From: Neomoorella stamsii
GTDB taxonomy: Bacteria > Bacillota > DSM-521 > Neomoorellales > Neomoorellaceae
DNA: 64,000 nt
Reading direction: 5' to 3'
Assembly: GCF_002995805.1 (NCBI RefSeq)
Contig: NZ_PVXL01000067.1
Coordinates: 60,168 to 124,167, forward strand
Shown: positions 20,420 to 29,289 of the stretch, piece by piece
Position numbering within the stretch: the first letter of the stretch is position 1
Layout of the letters: each line of letters starts with the position of its first letter
Program-made: the position numbers and the translations under genes
The notes under the pieces: model-generated
What the model was told of the DNA's origin: nothing
The model's input: the letters and a program-made list of their open reading frames with translations, nothing else
Database searches by the model: none

Positions 20420-21943
20420 TTATGCTTTCCCGGCAGCGGTAAAGCTGCTCTTGAATTCTTCGATGCTCTTCTTAAGCTGTTCCTGGAGAGCGTCGTCCAG
20501 CTGGCGTTTCTCCCGGATGCCGGCGAGAATCTCCGGGTGCACGCTGTGCAGGAAGCGTAAGAATTCCCTTTCAAAGGGCCGCACCCTTTCTACCGGCAGG
20601 TCATCAAGGAAGCCGTTAACGGCCGCATAGAGGACCGCTACCTGCTCTTCCACCGGCATGGGCTGGTACTGGTCCTGCTTTAAAATCTCCATCATGCGCT
20701 CACCCCGGGCCAGGCGTGCCTGGGTGGTCTTATCCAGGTCGGAGCCAAACTGGGCGAAAGCCGCCAGCTCGCGGTACTGGGCCAGGTCCAGGCGCAGGCG
20801 GCCGGCCACCTGTTTCATGGCTTTGATCTGGGCCGCACCACCCACCCGGGATACCGATAGGCCCACGTTGACGGCCGGGCGCTGGCCGGCGTAGAAAAGG
20901 TCGGACTCCAGGTAGATCTGGCCGTCGGTGATGGAAATGACGTTGGTGGGGATATAGGCCGACACGTCCCCCGCCTGGGTCTCAATGACGGGCAGGGCCG
21001 TCAGGGACCCGCCCCCCAGGGCGTCATTCAGGCGGGCCGCCCGTTCCAGCAGGCGGGAATGGAGGTAGAAGACGTCGCCCGGGTAGGCCTCCCGTCCCGG
21101 CGGCCGCCTGAGTAGCAGGGAGAGTTCACGGTAGGCGGCAGCGTGCTTGGACAGGTCGTCATAAATGCAGAGGACGTCCCGGTGCTGCTCGTACATGAAA
21201 TACTCGCCCATGGCGCAGCCGGCATAGGGGGCAATATAGAGCATGGGCGCCGGCTCGCTGGCCGTGGCCGAGACGACAATGGTATAATCCATGGCCCCGG
21301 CCTCCTCCAGGCGGTGGACAACGCCCGCCACGGTGGAAGCCTTCTGGCCTATGGCCACATAGATGCAGATAACATTTTGCCCTTTTTGATTGATGATGGT
21401 ATCCACGGCGATGGCCGTCTTGCCCGTCTGGCGGTCGCCGATAATCAATTCCCGCTGGCCGCGTCCGATGGGGATCATGGAATCTATGGCTTTCAAACCC
21501 GTCTGGAGGGGGGTATTCACCGGCTGGCGGTAAACAACGCCCGGCGCCGGCGATTCCACCGGCCGGAACTTTTCCGTCTTGATGGGACCCTTGCCGTCAA
21601 TGGGCTGGCCCATGGCGTTGACTACCCGGCCGATCAGGGCTTCCCCTACCGGGACCTCGACGATGCGGCCGGTGCGCTTGACCTGGTCCCCTTCTTTGAT
21701 GTGGGTGTAGGGGCCCAGGACAACGGCGCCGACGTTGTCTTCCTCCAGGTTCAGGACCATGCCGTAAACATTGCCGGGAAACTCCAGCAACTCGCCGGCC
21801 ATGGCCCGCTCCAGGCCGTAGATGCGGGCGATGCCGTCACCCACCTGGGTGATGATGCCCGTATCGGCCACTTCTACTTCCAGCTGGTACTGTTCGATCT
21901 GGTTCTTCAGAATACTGGTTATCTCATCGGGCCGGATGCTCAA
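20420..21943 (-). CDS. atpA: ATP synthase F1 alpha subunit
   Basis: The 507-residue alpha subunit carries the P-loop [11 protein letters not shown] at about residues 169-179, the [13 protein letters not shown] signature, and the N-terminal beta-barrel domain. It forms the non-catalytic nucleotide sites of F1. The gene is between atpH and atpG. Confidence 0.98.
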   Translation of the reverse strand: MSIRPDEITSILKNQIEQYQLEVEVADTGIITQVGDGIARIYGLERAMAGELLEFPGNVYGMVLNLEEDNVGAVVLGPYTHIKEGDQVKRTGRIVEVPVGEALIGRVVNAMGQPIDGKGPIKTEKFRPVESPAPGVVYRQPVNTPLQTGLKAIDSMIPIGRGQRELIIGDRQTGKTAIAVDTIINQKGQNVICIYVAIGQKASTVAGVVHRLEEAGAMDYTIVVSATASEPAPMLYIAPYAGCAMGEYFMYEQHRDVLCIYDDLSKHAAAYRELSLLLRRPPGREAYPGDVFYLHSRLLERAARLNDALGGGSLTALPVIETQAGDVSAYIPTNVISITDGQIYLESDLFYAGQRPAVNVGLSVSRVGGAAQIKAMKQVAGRLRLDLAQYRELAAFAQFGSDLDKTTQARLARGERMMEILKQDQYQPMPVEEQVAVLYAAVNGFLDDLPVERVRPFEREFLRFLHSVHPEILAGIREKRQLDDALQEQLKKSIEEFKSSFTAAGKA

Positions 21944-21973
21944 GACTGCTTTTCACCCCTTTGCTCTTTCTGC

Positions 21974-22510
21974 TCACGCGCCCTTCAAGTGCTCGCCCAA
22001 AAGTTCCAGCTTTTTCTTCAGGCTGGCGTCCAGGACCCTGTCCCCGAGGCGGATGACCATGCCGCCCAGGAGGGCCGGGTCCACCGCGGTCTGCAGGCGG
22101 ATGTTTTGTCCCGTAATATGGGCCAGCCTTTCTTTAAGCGCTGTTGTGACCTCTTCTGAAAGAGGTACTGCTGATTGCACTTCCACCGGCAATACCCTGT
22201 TTTCCCGGTCCACCAGGCGCCGGAACTGGATTGCCATCTCCGGCAGGGCCCGCTCCCGGCCTTTGGCCAGGACCAGGTGGAAAAAGTTCTTTAATAACGG
22301 GTCGACGTCCGGGAAGAGGGTGTCCATTATCCTTTGCTTCTCCCGGACGGGAATGAGCTGGTGATAGAGGACCCGGCGCAGTTCGGGATTCTCTGCCAGG
22401 GCCTGGCCGACCCTTTCCAGGGCGGCAGCAAAGCCGGCCAGCGCACCCTTCTGCCGGGCAACTTCAAAGAGGGCGCGGGCATAACGCCTGGCGATAGTCT
22501 GACTGCTCAT
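21974..22510 (-). CDS. atpH: ATP synthase delta subunit
   Basis: This 178-residue protein has the OSCP/delta N-terminal pattern (ARRYARALFEVARQKG) and the C-terminal VDPALLGGMVIRLGDRVLDA signature. It joins the peripheral stalk to F1. Its start overlaps the atpF stop by 4 nt, indicating coupling. Confidence 0.96.
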   Translation of the reverse strand: MSSQTIARRYARALFEVARQKGALAGFAAALERVGQALAENPELRRVLYHQLIPVREKQRIMDTLFPDVDPLLKNFFHLVLAKGRERALPEMAIQFRRLVDRENRVLPVEVQSAVPLSEEVTTALKERLAHITGQNIRLQTAVDPALLGGMVIRLGDRVLDASLKKKLELLGEHLKGA

Positions 22511-23013
22511 TGCAACCGCTCCACCTCGGCCAGCGCTTCCCGGGCCAGGCGTTCCTGGTCGTCAGGCGTTAAGGTGCGCTCTAAAACTTTGCCGGCCGCC
22601 AGGACGGCCAGGGTAGCTGCCTCACTGCGGATGGCAGCCAGGGCTTTGCTCTTTTCGCCTTCAATCTCGGCCCGGGCCTGTTCCAGAGCCCGGCTGGCTT
22701 CTTCTTTAGCCCTGGCGACTATCTCCGCCCGGGTTTCTTCGGCCATCCTGTTGGCCCGGTCTAGTATTGCCTGGGCTTCCTGGCGGGCACCCTGGAGTTG
22801 CTGCTGGTACTCAGTCAGCATTTGCTCTGCCTTCTCTTTGGCCGCCGCCGCGTCCTTTAAATTGCCCTCAATTTTGGCCTCGCGGTCGGCCAGGATCTTG
22901 CCCAGGGGTTTATAAAGGAGAATATAAAGAACCCCCATGACTACCAGGAGGTTGATGACCTGGAACAAAAAGGTCCAACCGCTGAAATTCAGGGCCTGAA
23001 AGATGCCCTGCAC
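22507..23013 (-). CDS. atpF: ATP synthase Fo b subunit
   Basis: The 168-residue protein has a single N-terminal membrane helix (residues about 13-35) and a long charged helix (GKILADREAKIEGNLKDAAA onward) that dimerises as the peripheral stalk. Only one b-type gene is present, consistent with a homodimeric stalk. Confidence 0.95.
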   Translation of the reverse strand: MQGIFQALNFSGWTFLFQVINLLVVMGVLYILLYKPLGKILADREAKIEGNLKDAAAAKEKAEQMLTEYQQQLQGARQEAQAILDRANRMAEETRAEIVARAKEEASRALEQARAEIEGEKSKALAAIRSEAATLAVLAAGKVLERTLTPDDQERLAREALAEVERLQ

Positions 23014-23096
23014 GTAGCCACCCCCCTTTCGTTGTTCCTGAAAGCAGGACAGGGGCGAATAAGACGGTTTGGCCCGCCTTACCCGCCCGCTTCATT

Positions 23097-23327
23097 TTAA
23101 AGCTTGGTCCACATGAGGATGGCAATAACGAAGGAAAAGAGCGTCAGCGCTTCCATAAAGGCCAGGGCCAGGAGCAGGGTGGTGCGGATGTCGCCGCTGG
23201 CCTCGGGCTGGCGGGCTATACCTTCCATTGCTCCGCGGGAAGCATTACCCTGGCCAAGGGCCGAACCCAGTGCTGCCAGGCCAATGGCCAGGCCGACGCC
23301 GATAAAACCTAGTGCTGTCATGTGCAT
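23097..23327 (-). CDS. atpE: ATP synthase Fo c subunit (rotor ring)
   Basis: The 76-residue protein forms a two-helix hairpin with the polar loop ARQPEASGD. The ion-carrying Glu is Glu59 in AFMEALTLF. Gln26 is present at the position of Gln32 of sodium-type rings, but the Ser-Thr pair that follows the Glu in those rings (EST) is replaced by Ala-Leu. That favours proton rather than sodium coupling. The ring stoichiometry cannot be read from sequence. Confidence 0.97.
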   Translation of the reverse strand: MHMTALGFIGVGLAIGLAALGSALGQGNASRGAMEGIARQPEASGDIRTTLLLALAFMEALTLFSFVIAILMWTKL

Positions 23328-23433
23328 ATCCTCCTCTAAAAATGGCTTCCTTTGTGGGCTGGCTATGTTGGTGGTTAGCCAGCCACTAATTTCCGTTCAT
23401 TCCCGGGAAACTAACCACGTAAATTTAGCTCTT

Positions 23434-24117
23434 TTAATGCCCGTGGATAAAGTTGGCGATATAAGTAACTGTCAGCAGGGTAAAAACAAAGGCCTGGATC
23501 AAGCCCATGAGGACGCCCAAGATCATAATGGGTGTCGGTAATAAAAAGGGCAGCATGATAAACAGGATAGTCACCACCATCTCTTCCCCGAACATATTGC
23601 CGAATAGACGCAGGGAAAGGGAAACCGGCTTGACCAGTTCCTCAATTACATTCAGGGGAAAGAGAAAGGGTGCCGGCTGGAAAAAGTGCTTGATGTAGCC
23701 CACCAGGCCCCTTTTCCGGATGCCGATAAGCTGGACCAGGATGATGGTGGCCACGGCAAAGGCCGCCGTGGTGGAGAGGTCCATGGTCGGGGGCTTCATC
23801 CCGGGGATAAACCAGGATAGATTAAGGCTAAGGATAAAAATAAACAGGGTGGCTACCAGGGGCAGGTAGCGCCGGCCTTCCTTGCCCATGGTTTCCTCCA
23901 GGAGGCCGTAGAAAAATTCCAGTAGCATCTCAAAGATGTGCTGGATACCACGGGGGATAAAGTTTAATTTCCGGGTAGCCAGGAAAACCCCCAGGACCAG
24001 GAGGGCCATGATAATCCACGTATTGACCACCGTGGAGTAGACCGGGATGGGCCCCAGGTAAAATACTTCATGGGGCCGGACATGGGCCATTATCTCGCCC
24101 AGGGCTTGCAGTCCCAC
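23434..24117 (-). CDS. atpB: ATP synthase Fo a subunit
   Basis: This 227-residue membrane protein has five or six helices and the conserved Arg in the LVKPVSLSLRLFGNMFGEE motif, which works opposite the c-ring Glu. GTG 24117 is preceded by AAAGGAGG at 9 nt, so I prefer it to the longer frame starting at 24204. The C-terminal IQAFVFTLLTVTYIANFIHG is typical. It follows atpI directly. Confidence 0.96.
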   Translation of the reverse strand: MGLQALGEIMAHVRPHEVFYLGPIPVYSTVVNTWIIMALLVLGVFLATRKLNFIPRGIQHIFEMLLEFFYGLLEETMGKEGRRYLPLVATLFIFILSLNLSWFIPGMKPPTMDLSTTAAFAVATIILVQLIGIRKRGLVGYIKHFFQPAPFLFPLNVIEELVKPVSLSLRLFGNMFGEEMVVTILFIMLPFLLPTPIMILGVLMGLIQAFVFTLLTVTYIANFIHGH

Positions 24118-24121
24118 TGTT

Positions 24122-24490
24122 CTATCCCTCCTTTCCCAGGATAATGAGAATGGCCTTGCCCATATAGGCCAGGACCTGGAGTACCAGCCCTGCCAGCACG
24201 CCAAAAAGAAACTCTATTCCCCCGGCCAGGGCCAGGCCCAGAAGGGCCAGGGACAGACCCGACCGCATGAGGGAACGCCCGAAAAAACGATTAAAAGCCT
24301 TCTGGGGCGGCAGGTTGTCCAGGTTATCGACGGCTGCCACCTGCCAGCGGAGCAACAACAGGGAAACAGGCAAAGCAAATCCCAGGCCGGCAACAAAGGA
24401 GTAATAGCCGCCGCCCAGGCCGGCTACTGCTCCCAGGGCAGCCATGACCAGCATCCCTTTTTCAGTCCGGGTGAGTTTTATCTTGATCAT
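24122..24490 (-). CDS. atpI: ATP synthase subunit I-like protein
   Basis: This roughly 122-residue protein has four predicted membrane helices and lies immediately before atpB, as atpI does. AtpI is a small membrane protein thought to help c-ring assembly or magnesium supply. Sequence similarity in this family is weak, so position carries much of the call. ATG 24490 overlaps the end of atpZ; a GTG at 24526 in the same frame is possible, and neither has a clear ribosome site, so coupling to atpZ translation is likely. Confidence 0.8.
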   Translation of the reverse strand: MIKIKLTRTEKGMLVMAALGAVAGLGGGYYSFVAGLGFALPVSLLLLRWQVAAVDNLDNLPPQKAFNRFFGRSLMRSGLSLALLGLALAGGIEFLFGVLAGLVLQVLAYMGKAILIILGKEG

Positions 24491-24734
24491 CGGTTTTAAT
24501 TTTTGGTGCTTCCTTTTCCAGGACACGCAGTTCGCTTAAGAAGCTACGAAAACCCACCCCTACCCCCAGGAGGACGCCGGCCAGCATGAAAAGGGGCGAC
24601 GTGCCCAACCGCCGGTCCAGCCATCCCCCACCGTAAAGGCCGAGGAGGATGCCGGCAATCATGGTAACCCCAAAGGAAAAGGCCATATTGGCATACCTGG
24701 CGTAATCCCAGAAATGATGCTTTTTAGCTACCAT
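24462..24734 (-). CDS. atpZ: AtpZ/AtpI-family small membrane protein
   Basis: This 90-residue protein has two membrane helices (about residues 15-38 and 48-66) and the family pattern GLYGGGWLDRRLGTSPLFML, followed by a charged tail. AtpZ heads many bacterial atp operons and forms a small cation channel or assembly complex with AtpI. It is the first gene of this operon. No strong ribosome-binding site precedes the ATG. Confidence 0.88.
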   Translation of the reverse strand: MVAKKHHFWDYARYANMAFSFGVTMIAGILLGLYGGGWLDRRLGTSPLFMLAGVLLGVGVGFRSFLSELRVLEKEAPKIKTDDQDKTHPD

Positions 24735-24801
24735 TGATGTTAAATTGTGCCTGGAGGAAATTTTTATACCCCTGCCAGTCTTAAAACATATTCTCTTTTG
24801 T

Positions 24802-24817
24802 TGACGAAATTCCTGCC
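24802..24817 (-). promoter_or_regulatory. GGCAGGAATTTCGTCA motif upstream of the atp operon
   Basis: The minus strand reads GGCAGGAATTTCGTCA. It contains TGACGAA on the plus strand (24802-24808), a match to the Spo0A box core TGNCGAA, plus the recurring CAGGAATT motif. It lies 68 bp upstream of atpZ. A regulatory role is inference; the operon promoter itself could not be placed with confidence. Confidence 0.4.
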
Positions 24818-24858
24818 GGGAAGAATGTTTATTTTTTAATCCAAAGGATAGAAATACT

Positions 24859-26016
24859 TTATCCGGGCGTAAATTCCTGGGGTCTGGCTATAGTTAGGCC
24901 AAAATAATGACGCAGGGCGCCCCGGATACGCCGCGAGGCCTGGCCATCTCCATAAGGGTTAATGGCGTGGGCCATCCGCAGATAAATCTCACGGTCTTCC
25001 AGGAGCTCGCCGGCCGCTGCCAGGATCTCCTGGTAGCCCGTGCCCACCAGGCGCACGGTACCGGCAGCAACGGCTTCCGGCCGTTCGGTGACTTCACGCA
25101 GGACCAGCACGGGTTTACCCAGGGCCGGCGCTTCTTCCTGGAGGCCGCCGGAATCCGTCAACACTAGATAGGAACGGGCCATCAGGTTGACAAAGGGCTC
25201 GTAGTCCAGGGGGTCAATTAAGTAAACACGTTCCCGGTTACCGAGAATTTCCCCGGCCAGCTCCCGCACCCGGGGGTTGTAGTGGACGGGGAAAACGACG
25301 ACTGTATCCTCATAGCGCTTTACCAGGTCCCGCAGGGCCGTGAATATTTCCCGCATGGGTTCGCCCCAGTTTTCCCGGCGGTGGGCCGTTACCAGGATAA
25401 CCCGCCACTTTTGAAAATCCAGCTCCTGGAGGCGGGGATCGCTAAAGCAGTAGCCGGGGCGAACAGTAGCCTTTAAGGCATCAATAACAGTATTACCGGT
25501 GACGTAGATGTGCTCCGCCGGTATGCCTTCCCGCAACAGGTTATCCCGGGCAGTGGCTGTGGGGGCAAAATGAATGTCGGCCAGGGCCCCGGCCAGGCGG
25601 CGGTTCATCTCCTCCGGGAAGGGGGCGTAGCGGTCCCCCGTCCTTAAGCCTGCCTCGACATGACCGACGGAAATTTGCTGGTAAAAGGCGGCCAGGGCCG
25701 CTACGAAGGTGGTGGTGGTGTCTCCGTGAACCAGGACCACGTCCGGCCGGGAGGTTTTTAAAACCCCGGCCAGGCCATTTAAAGCCCTGGTGGTCACTTC
25801 TTCCAGGGTCTGGCGGGGCCGCATGATATCCAGGTCATAGTCGGGCTGAATTTGGAACAGGTGGAGGACCTGGTCCAGCATTTCCCGGTGCTGGGCCGTG
25901 ACGGCCACCTGGCAAGTGAATTCCTCCGGGTAACGGGTTAGTTCTTTTACTACCGGGGCCATTTTAATGGCCTCGGGACGTGTGCCAAAAACGGTGAGTA
26001 CCTTTAAGGGCGGCAT
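24859..26016 (-). CDS. wecB: UDP-N-acetylglucosamine 2-epimerase (non-hydrolysing)
   Basis: This 385-residue enzyme converts UDP-GlcNAc to UDP-ManNAc. Family motifs: VFGTRPEAIKMAPV at the N-terminus, VLVHGDTTTTFVAAL, GHVEAGLRTGDRYAPFPEE and LTDSGGLQEEAPALGKP, which form the two Rossmann halves of the GT-B-like fold. AGAGGAG precedes the ATG. Its product is the expected donor for the WecG/TagA homologue at 3641-4372. The position next to the atp operon matches mnaA in B. subtilis. Confidence 0.96.
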   Translation of the reverse strand: MPPLKVLTVFGTRPEAIKMAPVVKELTRYPEEFTCQVAVTAQHREMLDQVLHLFQIQPDYDLDIMRPRQTLEEVTTRALNGLAGVLKTSRPDVVLVHGDTTTTFVAALAAFYQQISVGHVEAGLRTGDRYAPFPEEMNRRLAGALADIHFAPTATARDNLLREGIPAEHIYVTGNTVIDALKATVRPGYCFSDPRLQELDFQKWRVILVTAHRRENWGEPMREIFTALRDLVKRYEDTVVVFPVHYNPRVRELAGEILGNRERVYLIDPLDYEPFVNLMARSYLVLTDSGGLQEEAPALGKPVLVLREVTERPEAVAAGTVRLVGTGYQEILAAAGELLEDREIYLRMAHAINPYGDGQASRRIRGALRHYFGLTIARPQEFTPG

Positions 26017-26030
26017 GGAAAAACTCCTCT

Positions 26031-26339
26031 TTATTTCAAATACCTTTTCGCCCTGAGTTTATTGATATGCTCCTCCAGGGCCTGCTGGATGTCGACGCCG
26101 TACTGGTCTTCCAGGACAAACATTAGGGAAACGGCCGTCTGGGCCACGTCCAGCAACTCGCGGGTAATGGCCGCCAGGACGGCGTTATGGTCCACCTGGA
26201 CCTCCTCGCCGCTTAAACCCCGGAGCTTGCCGATGGCCTGGGCCAGTTCCCCGGCTTCTTCCATGAGCTTTAAGGCGGTAGACTCCATAGTTGGTGTCAG
26301 GTTGTCCAGTTTGGGTAAGGCAATAATCTTTTGCTGCAA
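26031..26339 (-). CDS. MazG-like nucleotide pyrophosphohydrolase
   Basis: This 102-residue all-helical protein has the MazG/dUTPase-like metal motif: KLMEEAGELAQAIGK (ExxE, residues about 25-39) and ELLDVAQTA (ExxD). Such enzymes hydrolyse nucleoside triphosphates to monophosphates and pyrophosphate and may clean the nucleotide pool. The start is TTG with GGAGGG at 7 nt. It lies between comEB and wecB; the neighbouring dCMP deaminase is also a nucleotide enzyme. The substrate is unknown. Confidence 0.85.
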   Translation of the reverse strand: MQQKIIALPKLDNLTPTMESTALKLMEEAGELAQAIGKLRGLSGEEVQVDHNAVLAAITRELLDVAQTAVSLMFVLEDQYGVDIQQALEEHINKLRAKRYLK

Positions 26340-26369
26340 ATTTTTTCCCTCCAGCAGGATATTGCCGCT

Positions 26370-26777
26370 TTACCGGGGCAGGTGCACGATTTCGATCCCG
26401 GCTTCCCGCAGCCAGTCGCGGGCGACCGGGTAGGGCCGGGCATAGACGAGCCTTTTAATCCCGGCCTGGATAATGGTCAGGGCACACCTCTCGCAGGGGT
26501 AATCGGTAACGTACATGGTCGCCCCGGCCCGTTCTTCCGGTGAACACTCCAGGAGGGCGTTGATTTCGGCGTGGATGGTCCGCTGGCAGTGCTCTCCTTC
26601 CATGAGGCAGCCCACATCCAGGCAGTGGGGCAGGCCGTGGGGGGCGCCGTTGTAACCGGTACCCTTAATGCGCTTGTCCTTAACTACCAGGGCGCCGACG
26701 GCCCGCCGGTTGCAGGTGCTCCGGCCGGCCACCTGGAAGGCGATATCCAGGAAGTACTCGTCCCAGCCTTTACGCAT
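26370..26777 (-). CDS. comEB: Deoxycytidylate (dCMP) deaminase, ComEB-like
   Basis: This 135-residue zinc deaminase contains the catalytic TIHAEINALLE (zinc His and proton-shuttling Glu) and YPCERCALTIIQAG (two zinc Cys). An extra His/Cys cluster, PHCLDVGCLMEGEHC, is typical of dCMP deaminases. It converts dCMP to dUMP for thymidylate synthesis. ATG 26777 lies just after AGGTGAG; a GTG three codons upstream is the alternative start. Confidence 0.93.
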   Translation of the reverse strand: MRKGWDEYFLDIAFQVAGRSTCNRRAVGALVVKDKRIKGTGYNGAPHGLPHCLDVGCLMEGEHCQRTIHAEINALLECSPEERAGATMYVTDYPCERCALTIIQAGIKRLVYARPYPVARDWLREAGIEIVHLPR

Positions 26778-26905
26778 AAAACTCACCTGGGGAGTAAAAT
26801 AACAGCAAAATTTTAGCGGGTAGTTCCCGCCAAAACTTAAAAAATTAAATTGCGCGTATCCTGGCTTATTTTAGCATAATTTGTCCTTGACGGCCAGACT
26901 TTTTT

Positions 26906-26946
26906 AAAGCCCGCCCCGGAGTTTTTAACCTCCAGGCGGGCTTTTT
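26906..26946. terminator. Hairpin terminator between glyA and comEB
   Basis: Perfect 10-bp arms AAAGCCCGCC (26906-26915) and GGCGGGCTTT (26935-26944) enclose a further small stem. The better T-tract is on the plus strand, but its position just after the glyA stop suggests it ends glyA transcription. Confidence 0.7.
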
Positions 26947-26950
26947 AAGT

Positions 26951-28201
26951 TCAACCAAGCTCCGGGTACAGGGGGTAGGCCTGGCAGAGCTCGGCGACGA
27001 TGCCCCGGGCTGTATCCAGTTTCTTTTCATCAGGGCCGTAGGAGAGGGCGAGATCTATGGCCCTGGCTACCATCCGCATGGCGTCGGCGTCCATACCCCT
27101 GGAGGTCAGGGCGGCCGTACCCAGGCGGATGCCGCTGGTTACGCTGGGCTTCTCCGGGTCAAAGGGGATAGCGTTTTTATTGACGGTGATCTGGACGGAA
27201 CCTAAAATATCCTCGGCGTCGCGACCGGTAAGGCCTTTATTGCGCAGGTCCACCAGGATGAGGTGGTTGTCGGTACCGCCGGATACCAGGTGGAAACCGT
27301 AACCCATCAGGGCTTCGGCCAGGGTACGGGCGTTGGTGACAATTCTCTCCTGGTAACGCTTGAATTCCGGTTGCATGGCTTCCTTCAAGGCAACCGCCTT
27401 GGCGGCAATGACGTGCATCAGGGGCCCACCCTGGATGCCGGGAAAGACCGCCTTGTCGATTTCCCTGGCGTATTCCCTGGTGGTAAAAATAATACCTCCC
27501 CGCGGCCCCCGCATGGTCTTGTGGGTGGTAGTGGTCACAAAATGGGCGTAGGGTACGGGGCTGGGGTGGATGCCGGCGGCCACCAGGCCGGCGATGTGGG
27601 CCATGTCCACCATAAGGAGGGCGCCGACTTCATCGGCTATCTCCCGGAAGCGGGCAAAATCGATCACCCGCGGGTAAGCGCTGGCCCCGGCGACAATGAG
27701 TTTGGGCCGCTCTTCCCGGGCTATCCGGGCCACTTCATCGTAATCAATCCGGCCGGTATCGGGGTTGACGCCGTAAAAGGAAAAACTATAATACCGGCCG
27801 GAAAGGCTGACCGGGCTGCCGTGGGTCAGGTGACCACCGTGGGCCAGGTTCATCCCCAGGGCTTTATCGCCGGGGTTAAGGACGGCGAGATAGACGGCCG
27901 TATTGGCCTGGCTGCCGGAATGAGGCTGGACGTTGGCATGGTCGGCGCCGAAGAGGGCTTTGGCCCGCTCCTGGGCCAGGTTTTCGACCACATCGACCCA
28001 CTCGCAGCCGCCGTAATAGCGCCGGCCGGGATATCCTTCGGCGTATTTATTGGTCAGTACCGAGCTGTAGGCTTCCATGACGGCCCGGCTGACGAAGTTC
28101 TCCGAGGCGATGAGTTCCAGGTGGGTGCGCTGGCGTTGCAACTCGCCTTTGACGGCCTCGACCAGTTCCGGGTCCACTCGAGCTACGGTTTCTAGGTTCA
28201 T
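26951..28201 (-). CDS. glyA: Serine hydroxymethyltransferase
   Basis: The 416-residue PLP enzyme interconverts serine and glycine with tetrahydrofolate, feeding one-carbon units that are central in an acetogen. The Schiff-base lysine is in [15 protein letters not shown] near residue 229, and [18 protein letters not shown] is the typical N-terminal motif. ATG 28201 is preceded by GGAGGG at 7 nt; the frame runs on to 28294 without a ribosome site. It lies after ywlG as in B. subtilis. Confidence 0.97.
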   Translation of the reverse strand: MNLETVARVDPELVEAVKGELQRQRTHLELIASENFVSRAVMEAYSSVLTNKYAEGYPGRRYYGGCEWVDVVENLAQERAKALFGADHANVQPHSGSQANTAVYLAVLNPGDKALGMNLAHGGHLTHGSPVSLSGRYYSFSFYGVNPDTGRIDYDEVARIAREERPKLIVAGASAYPRVIDFARFREIADEVGALLMVDMAHIAGLVAAGIHPSPVPYAHFVTTTTHKTMRGPRGGIIFTTREYAREIDKAVFPGIQGGPLMHVIAAKAVALKEAMQPEFKRYQERIVTNARTLAEALMGYGFHLVSGGTDNHLILVDLRNKGLTGRDAEDILGSVQITVNKNAIPFDPEKPSVTSGIRLGTAALTSRGMDADAMRMVARAIDLALSYGPDEKKLDTARGIVAELCQAYPLYPELG

Positions 28202-28245
28202 TAAATTTCCCTCCTGTTTTTGCTGCTGGAAACTCTTTCCTTTGC

Positions 28246-28270
28246 CAGCTTCTAACTTCCTGGCTTCTGG
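28246..28270. repeat. Weak GAAGT-type repeat upstream of glyA
   Basis: The minus strand reads CCAGAAGCCAGGAAGTTAGA and on to AGCTGG, resembling the repeat units at 39851-39878 and 6315-6345. The match is partial. Confidence 0.35.
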
Positions 28271-28329
28271 CTCCTCATCCTTATCTCGCCTCAAGCTGTA
28301 ACAACCGGCTATTTCTCCTGCCTTTTAAC

Positions 28330-28713
28330 TACCCTGAAAATAACTTCACTCCAGGCAGGCATTGTTTTTACTCGCTCCCTGGTCCTCGCGGATCAGCCTA
28401 CGGCTCAGCCTCGGGCTCGGGCGCCCAGCACTCACTAAACTCAGGTACCTCCAAAGGTAGTACGACTGCATAGACCGAAGAACTGGTTACTGTAACTTGG
28501 TTAATGTGAGTGCTGGGCGGCCTATTCGGCATCCTTGCCTTTAGAATCCGGCCTTTGGCCTCGCTGTCCTCGGCCCCGCCCTCGCTCCTCGGCACAGCCT
28601 GCGGCTGCTTAACCGCTCGAACCAAGTCGCTCGCTCCAAACCAATGCCAACCCGTTATCTCGTTTTTTTCTTCCTTCTAATGGTGCCGCATTAGCGGCAT
28701 GAGGGTCTTGTTC
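28330..28713 (-). repeat. Intergenic hairpin repeat, copy 1, interrupted by an insertion
   Basis: The left part (28330-28378, 49 bp) matches 29844-29892 over its full length. The right part (28630-28713) matches 29885-29961. In copy 2 the two parts are contiguous; here 251 bp separate them. The repeat forms a hairpin with loop sequence GGAGCGAGC on the minus strand. Its right part encodes the C-terminal tail of the gene at 28609-29265. Confidence 0.75.
28379..28629. mobile_element. 251-bp MITE-like insertion with 8-bp target duplication
   Basis: The segment interrupts the repeat described at 28330-28713. CTCGCTCC occurs on both sides (28371-28378 and 28630-28637), as expected of a target-site duplication. 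The ends are imperfect inverted repeats (TGGTCCTCGCGG against TGGTTCGAGCGG, 9 of 12). Inside is a perfect 14-bp inverted repeat, CGCCCAGCACTCAC (28422-28435) and its complement (28506-28519), with a 70-nt loop. An open frame at 28398-28625 has no coding features. It is too short to encode a transposase. Confidence 0.6.
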
Positions 28714-29265
28714 CCTCTGAAATACGTATACAGCCCGTTCACCACCAATCAGGGGGGGCCGCGTCCGGGCCGCCGTGACGGGGGCGCTGCCGATGGTTTT
28801 GACCTGCAGTCGGACGGGGACGGCTACTGGCCGCAGGTGCATGCCGATGAGGGTGGCGCCGATGTCCAGGCCGGCATGGGCCTGGAGCCCGGCGACCACC
28901 ACCGGCCGGTGCAGGGCGGAAAAAGCCGCCGTGGCCAGGGAACCGCCGGCCTTTGGCGCCGGGACGACTGTTACCACCGGCAGGTCGTAAAGCCTGGCGG
29001 CACCGGCCTCGATGACCAGGGCTCTGTTTAAATGTTCGCAACACTGGGCCGCCAGGTAAACCTGGGCGGCATTGGTGGCCTGAAGCAGGCCTTCTACCAC
29101 GGCCTGGCCTACTTCCAGGGAAGAGGCCGTGCCAATTTTCTGGCCCGTGATCTCGCTGGTACTGCAGCCGGCCACCAGGATCTGGCCGGGCTTTAGCGCG
29201 GCAGCTTCAATAAGCTCGGTAGCAGCTGCTTTAACTGCCGCCGTGATGGTGCTTAAGTCGACCAT
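28609..29265 (-). CDS. ywlG: TIGR01440/UPF0340 family protein (YwlG)
   Basis: This 218-residue protein belongs to the UPF0340 family, whose function is not established. Family segments include ILVAGCSTSEITGQKIGTAS, YLAAQCCEHLNRALVIE and GLDIGATLIGMHLRPVAVPV. It lies between rpiB and glyA, exactly as ywlG in B. subtilis. The tail is unusual: about the last 35 residues, from QDPHAANAAPLEG on, are encoded by the repeat shared with ywlE and then by the first bases of the 251-bp insertion, which supplies the present stop codon. The core domain (to about residue 180) is complete. Confidence 0.88.
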   Translation of the reverse strand: MVDLSTITAAVKAAATELIEAAALKPGQILVAGCSTSEITGQKIGTASSLEVGQAVVEGLLQATNAAQVYLAAQCCEHLNRALVIEAGAARLYDLPVVTVVPAPKAGGSLATAAFSALHRPVVVAGLQAHAGLDIGATLIGMHLRPVAVPVRLQVKTIGSAPVTAARTRPPLIGGERAVYVFQREQDPHAANAAPLEGRKKRDNGLALVWSERLGSSG

Positions 29266-29289
29266 TCTATCCGTCCTCCCTGCCCCGCC

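Noticed and set aside
24740..24800. Defined promoter for the atp operon
   Set aside because: Several AT-rich boxes exist (for example TATAAA) but none has a -35 box at acceptable spacing.
28398..28625. Open reading frame of 75 codons inside the insertion
   Set aside because: It spans the internal palindrome, has odd composition and no ribosome-binding site, and overlaps the ywlG end. It is best explained as non-coding element sequence.
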